A stretch of DNA of 64,000 nt. It comes from Glycomyces tenuis DSM 44171. Its GTDB lineage: Bacteria; Actinomycetota; Actinomycetes; Mycobacteriales; Micromonosporaceae. Every line of letters starts with the position of its first letter. Positions within the stretch are counted from its first letter, which is position 1. The notes beneath the pieces were generated by a model, which made no database searches, had not been told where the DNA came from, and was given only the letters and a program-made list of their open reading frames with translations. Positions 32,502 to 41,062 of the stretch are shown in pieces. The position numbers were made by a program, and so were the translations under genes. The stretch spans positions 116,699 through 180,698 of the forward strand of contig NZ_ATYW01000001.1 of NCBI RefSeq assembly GCF_000427885.1. Reading direction: 5' to 3'.

Positions 32502-32858
32502 ACGGGAATCGCGATCGCGGTCCCCCGAACGCCGCCTCGCGCGGGCGCGCCGACGGAGTTCGGCCACAGGCGTCGGCAGTAGCTGTTCAGGCCCTCGCTC
32601 GGCCAGGTGTCGTCCTCTTCCGGTTGGGGGCTCTGGTCCTCTCTCGGACCGATCACGGACGCTCCGGACGCCTGCATTTCGATGTAGAGGCATTCGACCG
32701 TGAAGGGGCACGTGAGCGCCATGACGATGGCGCCGCCGTTCTCTACGATGACGGCGGGAACATCGTGGGGGACATCGGCGGTTCCGACATCCATCAGGTC
32801 ACGGAGCCGCCTCCCGGCGAGTCGGCCCGCACGTTCGGATCGCGGCCCACGGCCTTCG

Positions 32859-33662
32859 CTATGCGTTGCGGGCGTAGATCATCCGCAGGCCGTGGAGGGT
32901 CAGGTCCGGCTCGTAGTGCGTGACGGTCTCGCACTGCTCGATCACGACCGGGGCGAGGCCGCCGGTGGCCACCACGGCCGTCGGCGCCGTCTCCAGCTCC
33001 TCGGTGATGCGTCGGACCAGGCCGTCGACCTGCGCGGCGGTGCCGTACACCATGCCCGACTGGAGACACTCCACTGTGTTCTTTCCGATGACGTTGCGCG
33101 GCTTGATGAGCGGTATCTTCAGCAGGTTCGCCGCGCGTGAGGCGAGGGCGTCGATCGAGATCTCGATGCCCGGCGCGAACGCCCCGCCGAGGAAGTCGCC
33201 CCGCGCGGAGATCACGTCGATGTTGGTCGAGGTGCCGAAGTCGACGGTGATGCACGGCCCGCCGTACAGGTGGTAGGCCGCGTGCGTGTTCGCGATGCGG
33301 TCCGGTCCGGCCTCCTTGGGGTTGTCGATGCTCAGCCGCACCCCCGTCTTGACGCCCGGCGCGATCGCCACGAAGTGCGCGTGCGGGTAGTACCGCTGCG
33401 CCATCTTGCCGACCTCGGCGGCCTGCTGCGGCACCGTGGAGGACAGGGCGATCCCGGTCAGGTCGACGCCGTCGCCCTCGAGCAGCGCGCGGAACGTCAG
33501 CCCGAGCTCGTCGGCGGTGGCGTGCGGGTCGGTCCTGATCCGCCACGAGTGCTTGAGGTGTTCGCCTTCGAACACGGCCAGCACCGTGTTGGTGTTGCCT
33601 ATGTCGACGCACAGCAGCGTCGGGTGGTCTTCCACAGGCCCGGTCACTTCCTCGATACACAT
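32859..33662 (-). CDS. coaX: Type III pantothenate kinase
   Basis: A 267-aa ASKHA-fold kinase for the first step of coenzyme A synthesis. The phosphate-1 motif is LLCVDIGNTNTVLAVFEG (about 16-33). The phosphate-2 region is GPCITVDFGTSTNIDVIS, and GGAFAPGIEISIDALASRAANL is the substrate loop. C-terminal VVATGGLAPVVIEQC is also typical. It is the last gene of the leftward cofactor operon, 37 bp after nadC. It needs no feedback by CoA in most species and uses a monovalent cation. Confidence 0.96.
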   Translation of the reverse strand: MCIEEVTGPVEDHPTLLCVDIGNTNTVLAVFEGEHLKHSWRIRTDPHATADELGLTFRALLEGDGVDLTGIALSSTVPQQAAEVGKMAQRYYPHAHFVAIAPGVKTGVRLSIDNPKEAGPDRIANTHAAYHLYGGPCITVDFGTSTNIDVISARGDFLGGAFAPGIEISIDALASRAANLLKIPLIKPRNVIGKNTVECLQSGMVYGTAAQVDGLVRRITEELETAPTAVVATGGLAPVVIEQCETVTHYEPDLTLHGLRMIYARNA

Positions 33663-33699
33663 GACATGTGCGCCATCATACGATCTTGCACCGGCCCGC

Positions 33700-34623
33700 T
33701 CACTCCTCGAAGTCCAGACCGATGTCCAGAATGGGCGACGAATGCGTCAGCGCGCCCACGGAGACGAAGTCGACGCCGGTCGCGGCGTACTCGGCGACGG
33801 TCTCCAGCGTGATGTTCCCGGTCGCCTCCAACTGCGCCCGGTCGCCGACGGCGTCGACCACTTCGGCCAGTTCCTTCGGGCTCATGTTGTCGCACAGCAG
33901 GAACGTCGCCCCGGCGGCGATCGCCTCCAGCGCCTCTTCGAGCGTCTCGACCTCGACCTGGATGTCGACCTCGGGCTCGGCGGAGCGCACCGCGTGGAAC
34001 GCGGCCGAGACCGAGCCGGCGGCCTCCTTGTGGTTGTCCTTGATCATCGCGACGTCGTAGAGCCCGAACCGCTTGTTCTCGCCGCCGCCGACGCGCACCG
34101 CGTACTTCTCCAGGGCGCGCAGGCCCGGCGTGGTCTTGCGGGTGTCGAGGACCGTGGTGCCGCCCCCGGCGAGCGGGGCCCGCCCGCTCGGCGAGGAGTC
34201 GGACGCCTCCGCGAGCAGGTCGGCGAAGCGCCTCGTGTGCGTGGCGATGCCGCTCATGCGGCACAGCAGGTTGAGCGCGGTGCGTTCGGCGGCGAGCAGG
34301 TCGCGGGTGCGCCCGGCGATGCGCGCGAGCTGCCGGCCCTCGCCGATCCGGGTGCCTTCGCCCGCGAGGTAGGTGAACTCGACGTCGCCGGGCATCGCGT
34401 CGAAGACGGCGTGCGCGACGGGCAGCCCGGCCAGGACGCCCGCGGCGCGGGCGGTGAGGACGACGACCGAGGTGTGCTCGGGGCCGAAGATGGACTCCGA
34501 GGTGACGTCGCGCCGCTCGGCCGAGAGGTCCTCGTCGAGGTAGTCCTCGATCGCGACGGACACGTCCTGCGGGTCGAGCCCGCCCGCCACGAGCCGCGCC
34601 GCGGCGTTCCAGTCCTCGCTCAT
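33700..34623 (-). CDS. nadC: Nicotinate-nucleotide pyrophosphorylase (carboxylating)
   Basis: A 307-aa enzyme converting quinolinate and PRPP to nicotinate mononucleotide. Family motifs are [19 protein letters not shown], the substrate-binding [32 protein letters not shown] (KTTPGLR and GGGxNHR-like, here GGGENKR), AMIKDNH, and late [30 protein letters not shown]. It starts within the end of nadB (ATGA). Confidence 0.96.
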   Translation of the reverse strand: MSEDWNAAARLVAGGLDPQDVSVAIEDYLDEDLSAERRDVTSESIFGPEHTSVVVLTARAAGVLAGLPVAHAVFDAMPGDVEFTYLAGEGTRIGEGRQLARIAGRTRDLLAAERTALNLLCRMSGIATHTRRFADLLAEASDSSPSGRAPLAGGGTTVLDTRKTTPGLRALEKYAVRVGGGENKRFGLYDVAMIKDNHKEAAGSVSAAFHAVRSAEPEVDIQVEVETLEEALEAIAAGATFLLCDNMSPKELAEVVDAVGDRAQLEATGNITLETVAEYAATGVDFVSVGALTHSSPILDIGLDFEE

Positions 34624-36296
34624 GCGGACTCCCAGGTGGTGTTGAGCTCCCCGTCGGGGCTGATGGACAGGTTGAGGTGCCCGAGCCACTCCTCGGAGGC
34701 CTCGGGGTGGTCCTCGCGCCAGTGGCTGCCGCGGGTCTCGCGGCGGCGGTGCGCGGCGGCGGTCAGGGCGGTGGCGACGGTGAGGAGGTTCGTGGCCTCC
34801 CATGTGGCCGGACGCGGTCGACCGGACACATTCTCCCCCAGCGCCGTCAGCGCCTCGGCGGTGGCTTCGAGGCTCTCGGCCGAGCGCAGGACGCCCGCGC
34901 CGGTGGTCATCGCCTCCTGAAGGGGCGCGCGGGAGGTCGTCGAGCAGACCCAGCCTTCGGCCGAGGGCGGCTCGGGGACGCCGGGGCTGGGCTTGTGATC
35001 GGCGAGGTGGGCGGCGATCCGGTGGGTGAACACGAGCGCTTCGAGCAGGGAGTTCGATGCGAGCCGGTTGGCGCCGTGCAGGCCGGTGCAGGCGGCCTCC
35101 CCGGCCGCGTACAGGCCGGGGACGGTGGTGCGGCCCCACAGGTCGGTGCGGACGCCGCCGGAGGCGTAGTGCGCGGCGGGCGCGACGGGGATGAGGTCGG
35201 TGACCGGGTCGATGCCGAGGGCGCGGCACGAGCCGGTGACGGTCGGGAACCGCTCTTCGAGCATGGTGCGGCCGAGGTGGCGGGCGTCGAGCCACACGTG
35301 GGGCCGGCCTTCGGCCCGCATGCGGGCGGTGGCGGCCTTGGCGACGACGTCGCGCGGGGCGAGCTCGGCGAGTTCGTGGGAGCCGACCATGAAGCGGTCG
35401 CCGGAGAAGTCGCGCAGGTGGGCTCCCTCACCGCGTATCGCTTCGGTCACCAGGGGCTGTCGGCCCCCCTCGTTGCCGTTCAGGTACAGCGATGTCGGGT
35501 GGAACTGGACGAATTCGAGATCGGTGACGTCGGCTCCGGCGCGCAGCGCCAGGGCCACGCCGTCGCCGATGGACACCGAAGGGTTGGTGGTCGACTGGTA
35601 GATCTGTCCCATGCCGCCGGTGGCGAGCACGACGGCACGGGCCTCGACACCGCCGACGCCGTGCTCGACGCCCTCGCCGAGGACGTGGAGGCTGACGCCG
35701 GCCGCGTGACCGGCGTGGTCGACGAGCAGGTCGAGGACCATGGCGTTCTCGATGATGCGGATCCACGGGTCGCGCAGCACGGCCTCGTGGAGGGCGCGCT
35801 GGATCTCGGCGCCGGTGGCGTCGCCGCCGGCGTGGACGATGCGCCGCGCGCGGTGCCCGCCTTCGCGGGTGAGCTGGAGCGAGCCGTCGGCGTGGCGGTC
35901 GAAGTTCGCGCCGGTGTGGATGAGGTCGGCGATCCTGTCGGGGCCTTCGGTGACGGTCACTTCGACCGCGGCCGGGTCGCACAGCCCCACGCCCGCGATC
36001 TGGGTGTCGCGGGCATGGGCCTCTGGGGTGTCGAGCGGGTCGAGCACGGCGGCCACGCCGCCCTGCGCCCACCGCGTGGAGCCGTCGTCGATGTGGACCT
36101 TGGTGACCACGGTGACGTGGAACCCGGCCTGGCGGAGGTTGAGGGCGCAGGTGAGGCCGGCGACGCCGGAGCCGATGACGCACACGTCGGTGGTCTCGGT
36201 CCAGGACGGGGTCTCGGCCCGCAGCCGCCGCGGCAGGCGCGGCAGCCGCGGCTGCGCTCCTGCCGCCTGCGGCGCTGGCGTGGTCGGCGATGTCAC
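34620..36296 (-). CDS. nadB: L-aspartate oxidase
   Basis: A 558-aa FAD enzyme making iminoaspartate for NAD. The N-terminal ~30 residues are Pro/Arg-rich, then the FAD loop VIGSGVAGLTCALNLRQAG (about 40-58) follows. STRWAQGGVAAVL, REGGHRARRIVHAGGDATG and FVQFHPTSLY lead to the catalytic domain, with GVRTDLWGRTTVPGLYAAGEAACTGLHGANRLASNSLLEALVF. It starts with GTG 36296 overlapping the stop of the S10 peptidase gene. nadA is not in the window. Confidence 0.95.
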   Translation of the reverse strand: MTSPTTPAPQAAGAQPRLPRLPRRLRAETPSWTETTDVCVIGSGVAGLTCALNLRQAGFHVTVVTKVHIDDGSTRWAQGGVAAVLDPLDTPEAHARDTQIAGVGLCDPAAVEVTVTEGPDRIADLIHTGANFDRHADGSLQLTREGGHRARRIVHAGGDATGAEIQRALHEAVLRDPWIRIIENAMVLDLLVDHAGHAAGVSLHVLGEGVEHGVGGVEARAVVLATGGMGQIYQSTTNPSVSIGDGVALALRAGADVTDLEFVQFHPTSLYLNGNEGGRQPLVTEAIRGEGAHLRDFSGDRFMVGSHELAELAPRDVVAKAATARMRAEGRPHVWLDARHLGRTMLEERFPTVTGSCRALGIDPVTDLIPVAPAAHYASGGVRTDLWGRTTVPGLYAAGEAACTGLHGANRLASNSLLEALVFTHRIAAHLADHKPSPGVPEPPSAEGWVCSTTSRAPLQEAMTTGAGVLRSAESLEATAEALTALGENVSGRPRPATWEATNLLTVATALTAAAHRRRETRGSHWREDHPEASEEWLGHLNLSISPDGELNTTWESA

Positions 36297-37756
36297 CGGT
36301 TCGATGCTCTCCGGATGAAGTCCGCCAGGTCCGCGGACTGCTGGATGCGCGAGGGTGCGTGCACGTACATCATGTGCCCTGTCGGGTAGGAGCGGGTCTC
36401 GATCCGCTCACGCGCTTCGAGCGGGATCTCCAGGTGGTCGAGCGAGTACTCGATCGCCTCGATCGGCACGCCGCCGTCGTAGCGGCCCATCGCGATGTGG
36501 ACCTTCAGGTGCGGGTTGGCCCTCATGGCGTTGCCGAGCCTGTCGATGACGTCGACGGCGTTGCCCTCGAACTCCTTGTACGACCACGGGTGCACATCGC
36601 GCGAGAGCGTCTCGTAGATCGCGTCGTTCTCGTACTCAAGCTCGCCGTGCAGGTAGGACTGCAAGGCGGCGGTGTAGGGCCCGTCGATGGCCGACAGGAA
36701 CGGGTCGAACGCCATCACCTCGCGGATGTGGTTGTCCGCCGGCCCGGTGAAGCGCGTGTCCAGGCGGCCGGTCACCAGCTTCTTGTGCCGCAGCAGCTCG
36801 GCGTAGTAGCGGGTGTGCTCCAGCCGCAGGTTGGCGTTGTCGACGTACTCCTCGCTCACCCCGGCCAGCGAGGCGATCTTGGCGACCGCCGCCGCCCGCT
36901 CCTCGGGCGCGAGGTTCTGGCCCTTGGCGAGCACCGCGCGGTACTCGTCGGCGTAGGCCCTGGCCTCGGCGACCAGGTCGTCGAGTTCCCGGTCGGGGTG
37001 CAGGCCGTGGTAGTGCGCCGTCGCCGCATACGTCGGCAGGAACAGCGGGTTCGGCAGGTCGGAGTAGCGCGCGTGGTAGAGCGTCTCCATGTTGAACGCC
37101 GGGGCCAGGAACATGACCCCGTTGAGGAACATGCCGTAGCGCGCCTGGAGGTAGTCGGTGAGCCCGGCGCCGCGGGTGCCGCCGTAGGACTCGCCGATGA
37201 GGAACTTCGGCGAGAGCCAGCGGTTGTGCCTGGTCGTCCACAGCCGGATGATCTCGCCGACGGACTCGATGTCGCCGGTGAAGCCGTGGTAGTCCTTGGC
37301 CTTCTCGCCCTCGGCGGCCCGCGAGTAGCCGGTCGAGACCGGGTCGATGAACACCAGGTCGGTGTGCCGCAGCAGGGTCTCCTCGTTGTCGATCAGGCCG
37401 TACGGCGGCGGGGTGAGGTCGCCGACGTCGCCGGAGTCGACGCGGCGGGGCCCGAGCAGGCCCAGGTGCAGCCAGATCGAGGAGGAGCCGGGGCCGCCGT
37501 TGAACGCGAAGGTGACCGGACGGGAGGCCGCGTCGGCGTCGTCGAGCGTGTAGTAGGTGATGGAGAGCTCGGCCTTGGCCTTGCGGCCGTTGTACTTCTC
37601 CTCCTCCGTCACCTCTTCGCGCAGGACGATCCGCCCGGTGGTGGCGGAGTAGGACAGATCTCCGACGGTGTGGTGCGTCGTCCTGAGGTCGTCCGAGGGT
37701 TCGGGCTTGTCACCCTGCTTGTCCTCGGCTGACTCGTGCTTCGTTTCTTCGCTCAT
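36293..37756 (-). CDS. S10-family serine carboxypeptidase-like peptidase
   Basis: A 487-aa protein; ATG 37756 preferred over TTG 37762. The S10 signature is present: FNGGPGSSS (about 86-93) as the oxyanion region, GESYGG with catalytic Ser190, and late GRYDGG (Asp) and TGHMMYVH (His). No signal peptide is visible, so it is probably cytoplasmic, unlike secreted yeast-type carboxypeptidases. It lies inside a pan-nad-coa gene run and overlaps nadB at both reading frames' ends; its link to cofactor synthesis is unexplained. Confidence 0.88.
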   Translation of the reverse strand: MSEETKHESAEDKQGDKPEPSDDLRTTHHTVGDLSYSATTGRIVLREEVTEEEKYNGRKAKAELSITYYTLDDADAASRPVTFAFNGGPGSSSIWLHLGLLGPRRVDSGDVGDLTPPPYGLIDNEETLLRHTDLVFIDPVSTGYSRAAEGEKAKDYHGFTGDIESVGEIIRLWTTRHNRWLSPKFLIGESYGGTRGAGLTDYLQARYGMFLNGVMFLAPAFNMETLYHARYSDLPNPLFLPTYAATAHYHGLHPDRELDDLVAEARAYADEYRAVLAKGQNLAPEERAAAVAKIASLAGVSEEYVDNANLRLEHTRYYAELLRHKKLVTGRLDTRFTGPADNHIREVMAFDPFLSAIDGPYTAALQSYLHGELEYENDAIYETLSRDVHPWSYKEFEGNAVDVIDRLGNAMRANPHLKVHIAMGRYDGGVPIEAIEYSLDHLEIPLEARERIETRSYPTGHMMYVHAPSRIQQSADLADFIRRASNR

Positions 37757-37767
37757 GGTCAAGAAAC

Positions 37768-38229
37768 TTACCGCTCGGCTAGTGGAGTCGCCACATCGTC
37801 GCCCGCCTGCCGCGCGAGCAGCGGCGGGGCCACCGGTTCGCCGGCGGTCCCTGGCGCCGGGACGGCCTTGTCGCCGTTCACCTCGATGATCTCGTTGCGC
37901 TCGTCGACATGCACCACGCGCGGCGTGTACGCGCGCGCCTCGGCGTCCTCCATCTGCGCGTATGAGATGAGAATCACCAGGTCACCGGGGTCGATGAGGT
38001 GTGCTGCGGCCCCGTTGATGCCGATGACGCCGCTGCCGCGCTCACCGGCGATGGTGTAAGTCTCCAGGCGCGAGCCGTTGGTGATGTCGACGATCGCCAC
38101 CTGCTCGCCGTCGAGGATGTCGGCGGCGTCGAGCAGGTCGGCGTCGACGGTCACCGAGCCGACGTAGTGCAGGTCGGCCTGGGTGACCGTGGCGCGGTGG
38201 ATCTTGGACTTGAACATGTTCCTAAGCAT
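37768..38229 (-). CDS. panD: Aspartate 1-decarboxylase
   Basis: A 153-aa pyruvoyl enzyme giving beta-alanine for pantothenate. [24 protein letters not shown] carries the self-cleavage site Gly24-Ser25, where Ser25 becomes the pyruvoyl group. [27 protein letters not shown] and [12 protein letters not shown] follow. The C-terminal ~30 residues (Pro/Ala-rich) extend beyond the usual ~125-140. Translation is coupled to panC (8-bp overlap). Confidence 0.96.
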   Translation of the reverse strand: MLRNMFKSKIHRATVTQADLHYVGSVTVDADLLDAADILDGEQVAIVDITNGSRLETYTIAGERGSGVIGINGAAAHLIDPGDLVILISYAQMEDAEARAYTPRVVHVDERNEIIEVNGDKAVPAPGTAGEPVAPPLLARQAGDDVATPLAER

Positions 38230-39052
38230 CGGGGTCTCCGATCCGAACGGGAGCGTTGTCGATCAGGCGGGTGGTGCCCGCCTTGGCGGCGATGAGGAGC
38301 CGGGCGGGCCCCGAGGCGGGGGCCTCGCCGAGGTCGTTCGCGCGCACCGTCACGTAGTCGACGACCAGGCCGGGCTCGGCGGCCAGGGCCTTCTCGGCGG
38401 CGGCGAGCGGCTCGGACGAGGCCTGGGCGGCGTGGACGGCGTGCGGGATGGCCTGCGCGGCGGCCCGCTCGGCCTCCGAGAGGTACACGTTGCGGCTGGA
38501 CAGGGCCAGGCCGTCGGCCTCGCGGACGGTCTCGACCGAGACGATCTCGATGCCGAAGTCGAGGTCGCGCACCATGCGGCGGACGAGCGCGAGCTGCTGG
38601 AAGTCCTTCTCCCCGAAGCAGGCGACGTCGGGCCGGGTGAGGTGGAACAGCTTGGCGACGACGGTGAGCACGCCGGTGAAGAAGCCGGGCCTGGAGGCCC
38701 CTTCGAGGATGTCGCCGTCGGGGCCGGCGTGGACGGTGGTCAGGCCGCCGCGCCCATTCGGGTACAGCTCGGCCTCGACGGGCGCGAACACGACGTCGAC
38801 GCCCTCGTCGGCGCAAATGGCGACGTCGGCGTCGAGGGGGCGCGGGTAGCGGTCGAGGTCCTCGCCGGGCCCGAACTGGAGCGGGTTGACGAAGACGGTG
38901 GCGATCACCGAGTCGGCGCTCTGCCGGGCCTTCCGGAAGTTGGCGCGGTGGCCGTCGTGCAGCGCCCCCATGGTGGTGACGACGGCGACGCGGCCGGGCA
39001 GCTCGGCGCGGGCCCTGGCCAGGTCGGCCCTGGTGTGGACGAGCAGCGTCAT
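38222..39052 (-). CDS. panC: Pantothenate synthetase (pantoate-beta-alanine ligase)
   Basis: A 276-aa ATP-dependent ligase joining pantoate and beta-alanine. [15 protein letters not shown] holds the HIGH-like nucleotide motif. [49 protein letters not shown] and [16 protein letters not shown], then LSSRNVYLS, are family hallmarks. It starts in the end of the DUF2520 gene and runs into panD. Confidence 0.96.
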   Translation of the reverse strand: MTLLVHTRADLARARAELPGRVAVVTTMGALHDGHRANFRKARQSADSVIATVFVNPLQFGPGEDLDRYPRPLDADVAICADEGVDVVFAPVEAELYPNGRGGLTTVHAGPDGDILEGASRPGFFTGVLTVVAKLFHLTRPDVACFGEKDFQQLALVRRMVRDLDFGIEIVSVETVREADGLALSSRNVYLSEAERAAAQAIPHAVHAAQASSEPLAAAEKALAAEPGLVVDYVTVRANDLGEAPASGPARLLIAAKAGTTRLIDNAPVRIGDPDA

Positions 39053-39975
39053 TCGGGGTTCTCCTCCTCGGGGTGGGCGGGCCTGGGGTCTGAGAGGACG
39101 TCGAGCAGCCCTTCGGCGTCGGCGGCCTTGAGCCGCCCGGAGTCGAGGGCGCGTTCGGCGGTGCGGCGGGCCATGGCCCGGTAGGCGTCGGCGATGTCGG
39201 TGCCGGCCAGGGCCCGCAGGTGCCCGGCGACGGTGCCCGCGTCGCCGCGCGAGACCGGGCCGGTGAGCCCGGCGTCGCCGTGCCGCAGCGCGTTGTCGAG
39301 CGAGGCGGACGCCAGCGGGGAGAGCAGCCGCTCGGGGGCGGCCACGCCCATGTCGCGCAGCTGGTCGACCGTGTCGTTGACGAGCGTGATGAGGTGGTTG
39401 GCGGTGTAGACGAGCGCGGCGTGGTAGCGGGCGCGGTCGGCCTCGCCGATGCGCTCGGGTTCGCCGCCCATCTCGACGACGAGGGCCTCGCCGACGTAGC
39501 CGGCCTCGGCCTCGCCGGTGACGGCCCAGGAGATCCCGTCGAGCCGTTCGAGGTCTTCGGGCCGTCCGGTGAAGGTCATGGCGGGGGCGAGCGCGGCGGT
39601 GAGCGCGCCCGCCTCGCGGGCGGGGGCGAGGACGCCGACGCCGTTGGCGCCGGAGGTGTGGACGACGATCTGGCCGGGCCGGAACGGCAGGGCGGCGGCG
39701 AGCGGCGCGATGGCGTCGTCGGGGACGGCGATGACGAGGAGTTCGGCCGAGGCGGCGACGTCCGGCGGCGGGAGGATCTCGGCGTCGGGGAAGCAGCGCT
39801 CGGCGCGGGCGCGGGAGGCCTCGGAGACGGCGGTGGCGGCGACGATGCGGTGCCCGGCTCTCTGGAGCGCGGCGCCGACGGTGGAGCCGACCCGTCCGGC
39901 GGATACGACGCCGACGGCGAGACGGCTCGCGGCCGTCCGCTCGGGCCGCGTCGAGGCGGCGCTGTGCTGCTCCAT
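39049..39975 (-). CDS. Rossmann-fold/DUF2520 protein
   Basis: A 308-aa protein. The N-terminal NAD(P)-binding domain has [21 protein letters not shown] (about 22-42), then [15 protein letters not shown] and [16 protein letters not shown]. The C-terminal DUF2520 helical domain is ([27 protein letters not shown]). This protein often precedes panC in actinobacteria and may be a pantoate-related reductase, but its activity is not proven. It is the first gene of the leftward operon; the promoter is in the 124 bp before the divergent methyltransferase. Confidence 0.88.
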   Translation of the reverse strand: MEQHSAASTRPERTAASRLAVGVVSAGRVGSTVGAALQRAGHRIVAATAVSEASRARAERCFPDAEILPPPDVAASAELLVIAVPDDAIAPLAAALPFRPGQIVVHTSGANGVGVLAPAREAGALTAALAPAMTFTGRPEDLERLDGISWAVTGEAEAGYVGEALVVEMGGEPERIGEADRARYHAALVYTANHLITLVNDTVDQLRDMGVAAPERLLSPLASASLDNALRHGDAGLTGPVSRGDAGTVAGHLRALAGTDIADAYRAMARRTAERALDSGRLKAADAEGLLDVLSDPRPAHPEEENPE

Positions 39976-40099
39976 GATGGTGATCCAGTCCTTCTCGAGG
40001 TACCGGTCGTCGCTTACGGCTCAATTGTGCTTCGTCGATATGGCGGCGCCAGTCCGGGAGCCCCGGAGTGGCGATTTTCACGACGGCTAGGGTCAGAAG

Positions 40100-41038
40100 A
40101 TGACGCAGTTCACACGCTGGAGCCTCGCGATGGAGCGGGCGCTGTACGGGCCGGGCGGGTTCTACCGCCGTGAGCTGCCACGCCACCACTTCTCGACCAG
40201 TGCGCAGACGCCGGTGTTCGCCGAGGCCGTCGCCCGCCTGGCCGAGGAGGTGGACGAAGGGCTCGGCAGGCCCGCGGTGTTCGACGTGGTGGACGTTGGC
40301 GCCGGGAACGGGGAGCTGCTGGGGCACCTGGCGTCCCTGCTCGACGAGCGGGCCCGGCTGACGGCCGTGGAGCTGCGGCCGAAGCCGAGGGACCTGCCCG
40401 AGCGGATCGCCTGGAGCGCGGACGTGCCGCGCGGCGTCACGGGCCTGGTGATCGCCTGCGAGCTGCTGGACAACATGCCGTGCGACATCGCGGTGGTCGA
40501 CGAGTCCGGCGAGGTCCGCTACGAGGAGGTCGACGAGTCCGGCGAGACCAGGCCGGGCGATCCGGTGACCGGCGCGGACGCGAAGTGGCTGGCCGAGTGG
40601 TGGCCGATCCGCGAACCGGGCGAGCGGGCCGAGATCGGCCTGCCCCGGGAGGCGAAGTGGCGGGAGCTGGCGGGATGCGCCGAGACCGGGACGGTCCTGG
40701 CGATCGACTACGGCCACACCTCGGCCGCCCGCCCGGCGGGCGGCACGCTCGCCGCCTTCCGCGGCGGCCGGGGCGTCCGCCCGGTGCCGGACGGGAGCTG
40801 CGACATCACCGCGCACGTGGCGGTCGACGCGATCCCGTGCGAGCAGGTGCGGACGCAGCGGGAGGCGCTGGGCGAGCTGGGGCTGCCGGTGGACCGCCCG
40901 CCGCTGGCGCTGGCGTACCGGGATCCGACCGGCTACGCGGTGGAGCTGGCGCGCGCCTCGGCCTCGGCGCGCCTGACCGCCCGGAGCGGCCTGGGCGCCC
41001 ACTGGTGGATGACCACTTCCAAGGCCGGGGGCCGTTGA
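40100..41038 (+). CDS. SAM-dependent methyltransferase, MidA-like (DUF185)
   Basis: A 312-aa protein. [15 protein letters not shown] and [19 protein letters not shown] are the MidA/NDUFAF7-type start. The SAM motif is [16 protein letters not shown] (about 61-76), followed by [17 protein letters not shown] and LAIDYGHT. In mitochondria the family methylates a complex I subunit; bacterial targets are less clear. There is a short internal repeat (VDESGE twice). It diverges from the pan-nad operon. Confidence 0.85.
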   Translation: MTQFTRWSLAMERALYGPGGFYRRELPRHHFSTSAQTPVFAEAVARLAEEVDEGLGRPAVFDVVDVGAGNGELLGHLASLLDERARLTAVELRPKPRDLPERIAWSADVPRGVTGLVIACELLDNMPCDIAVVDESGEVRYEEVDESGETRPGDPVTGADAKWLAEWWPIREPGERAEIGLPREAKWRELAGCAETGTVLAIDYGHTSAARPAGGTLAAFRGGRGVRPVPDGSCDITAHVAVDAIPCEQVRTQREALGELGLPVDRPPLALAYRDPTGYAVELARASASARLTARSGLGAHWWMTTSKAGGR

Positions 41039-41062
41039 GGGACGGCGTCGGACCGCGGCGGT

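Noticed and set aside
32348-32794. Leftward 148-aa ORF through the operator region
   Set aside because: Its C-terminal part is a frameshifted pseudogene fragment plus the palindromes; no ribosome site at a credible start.
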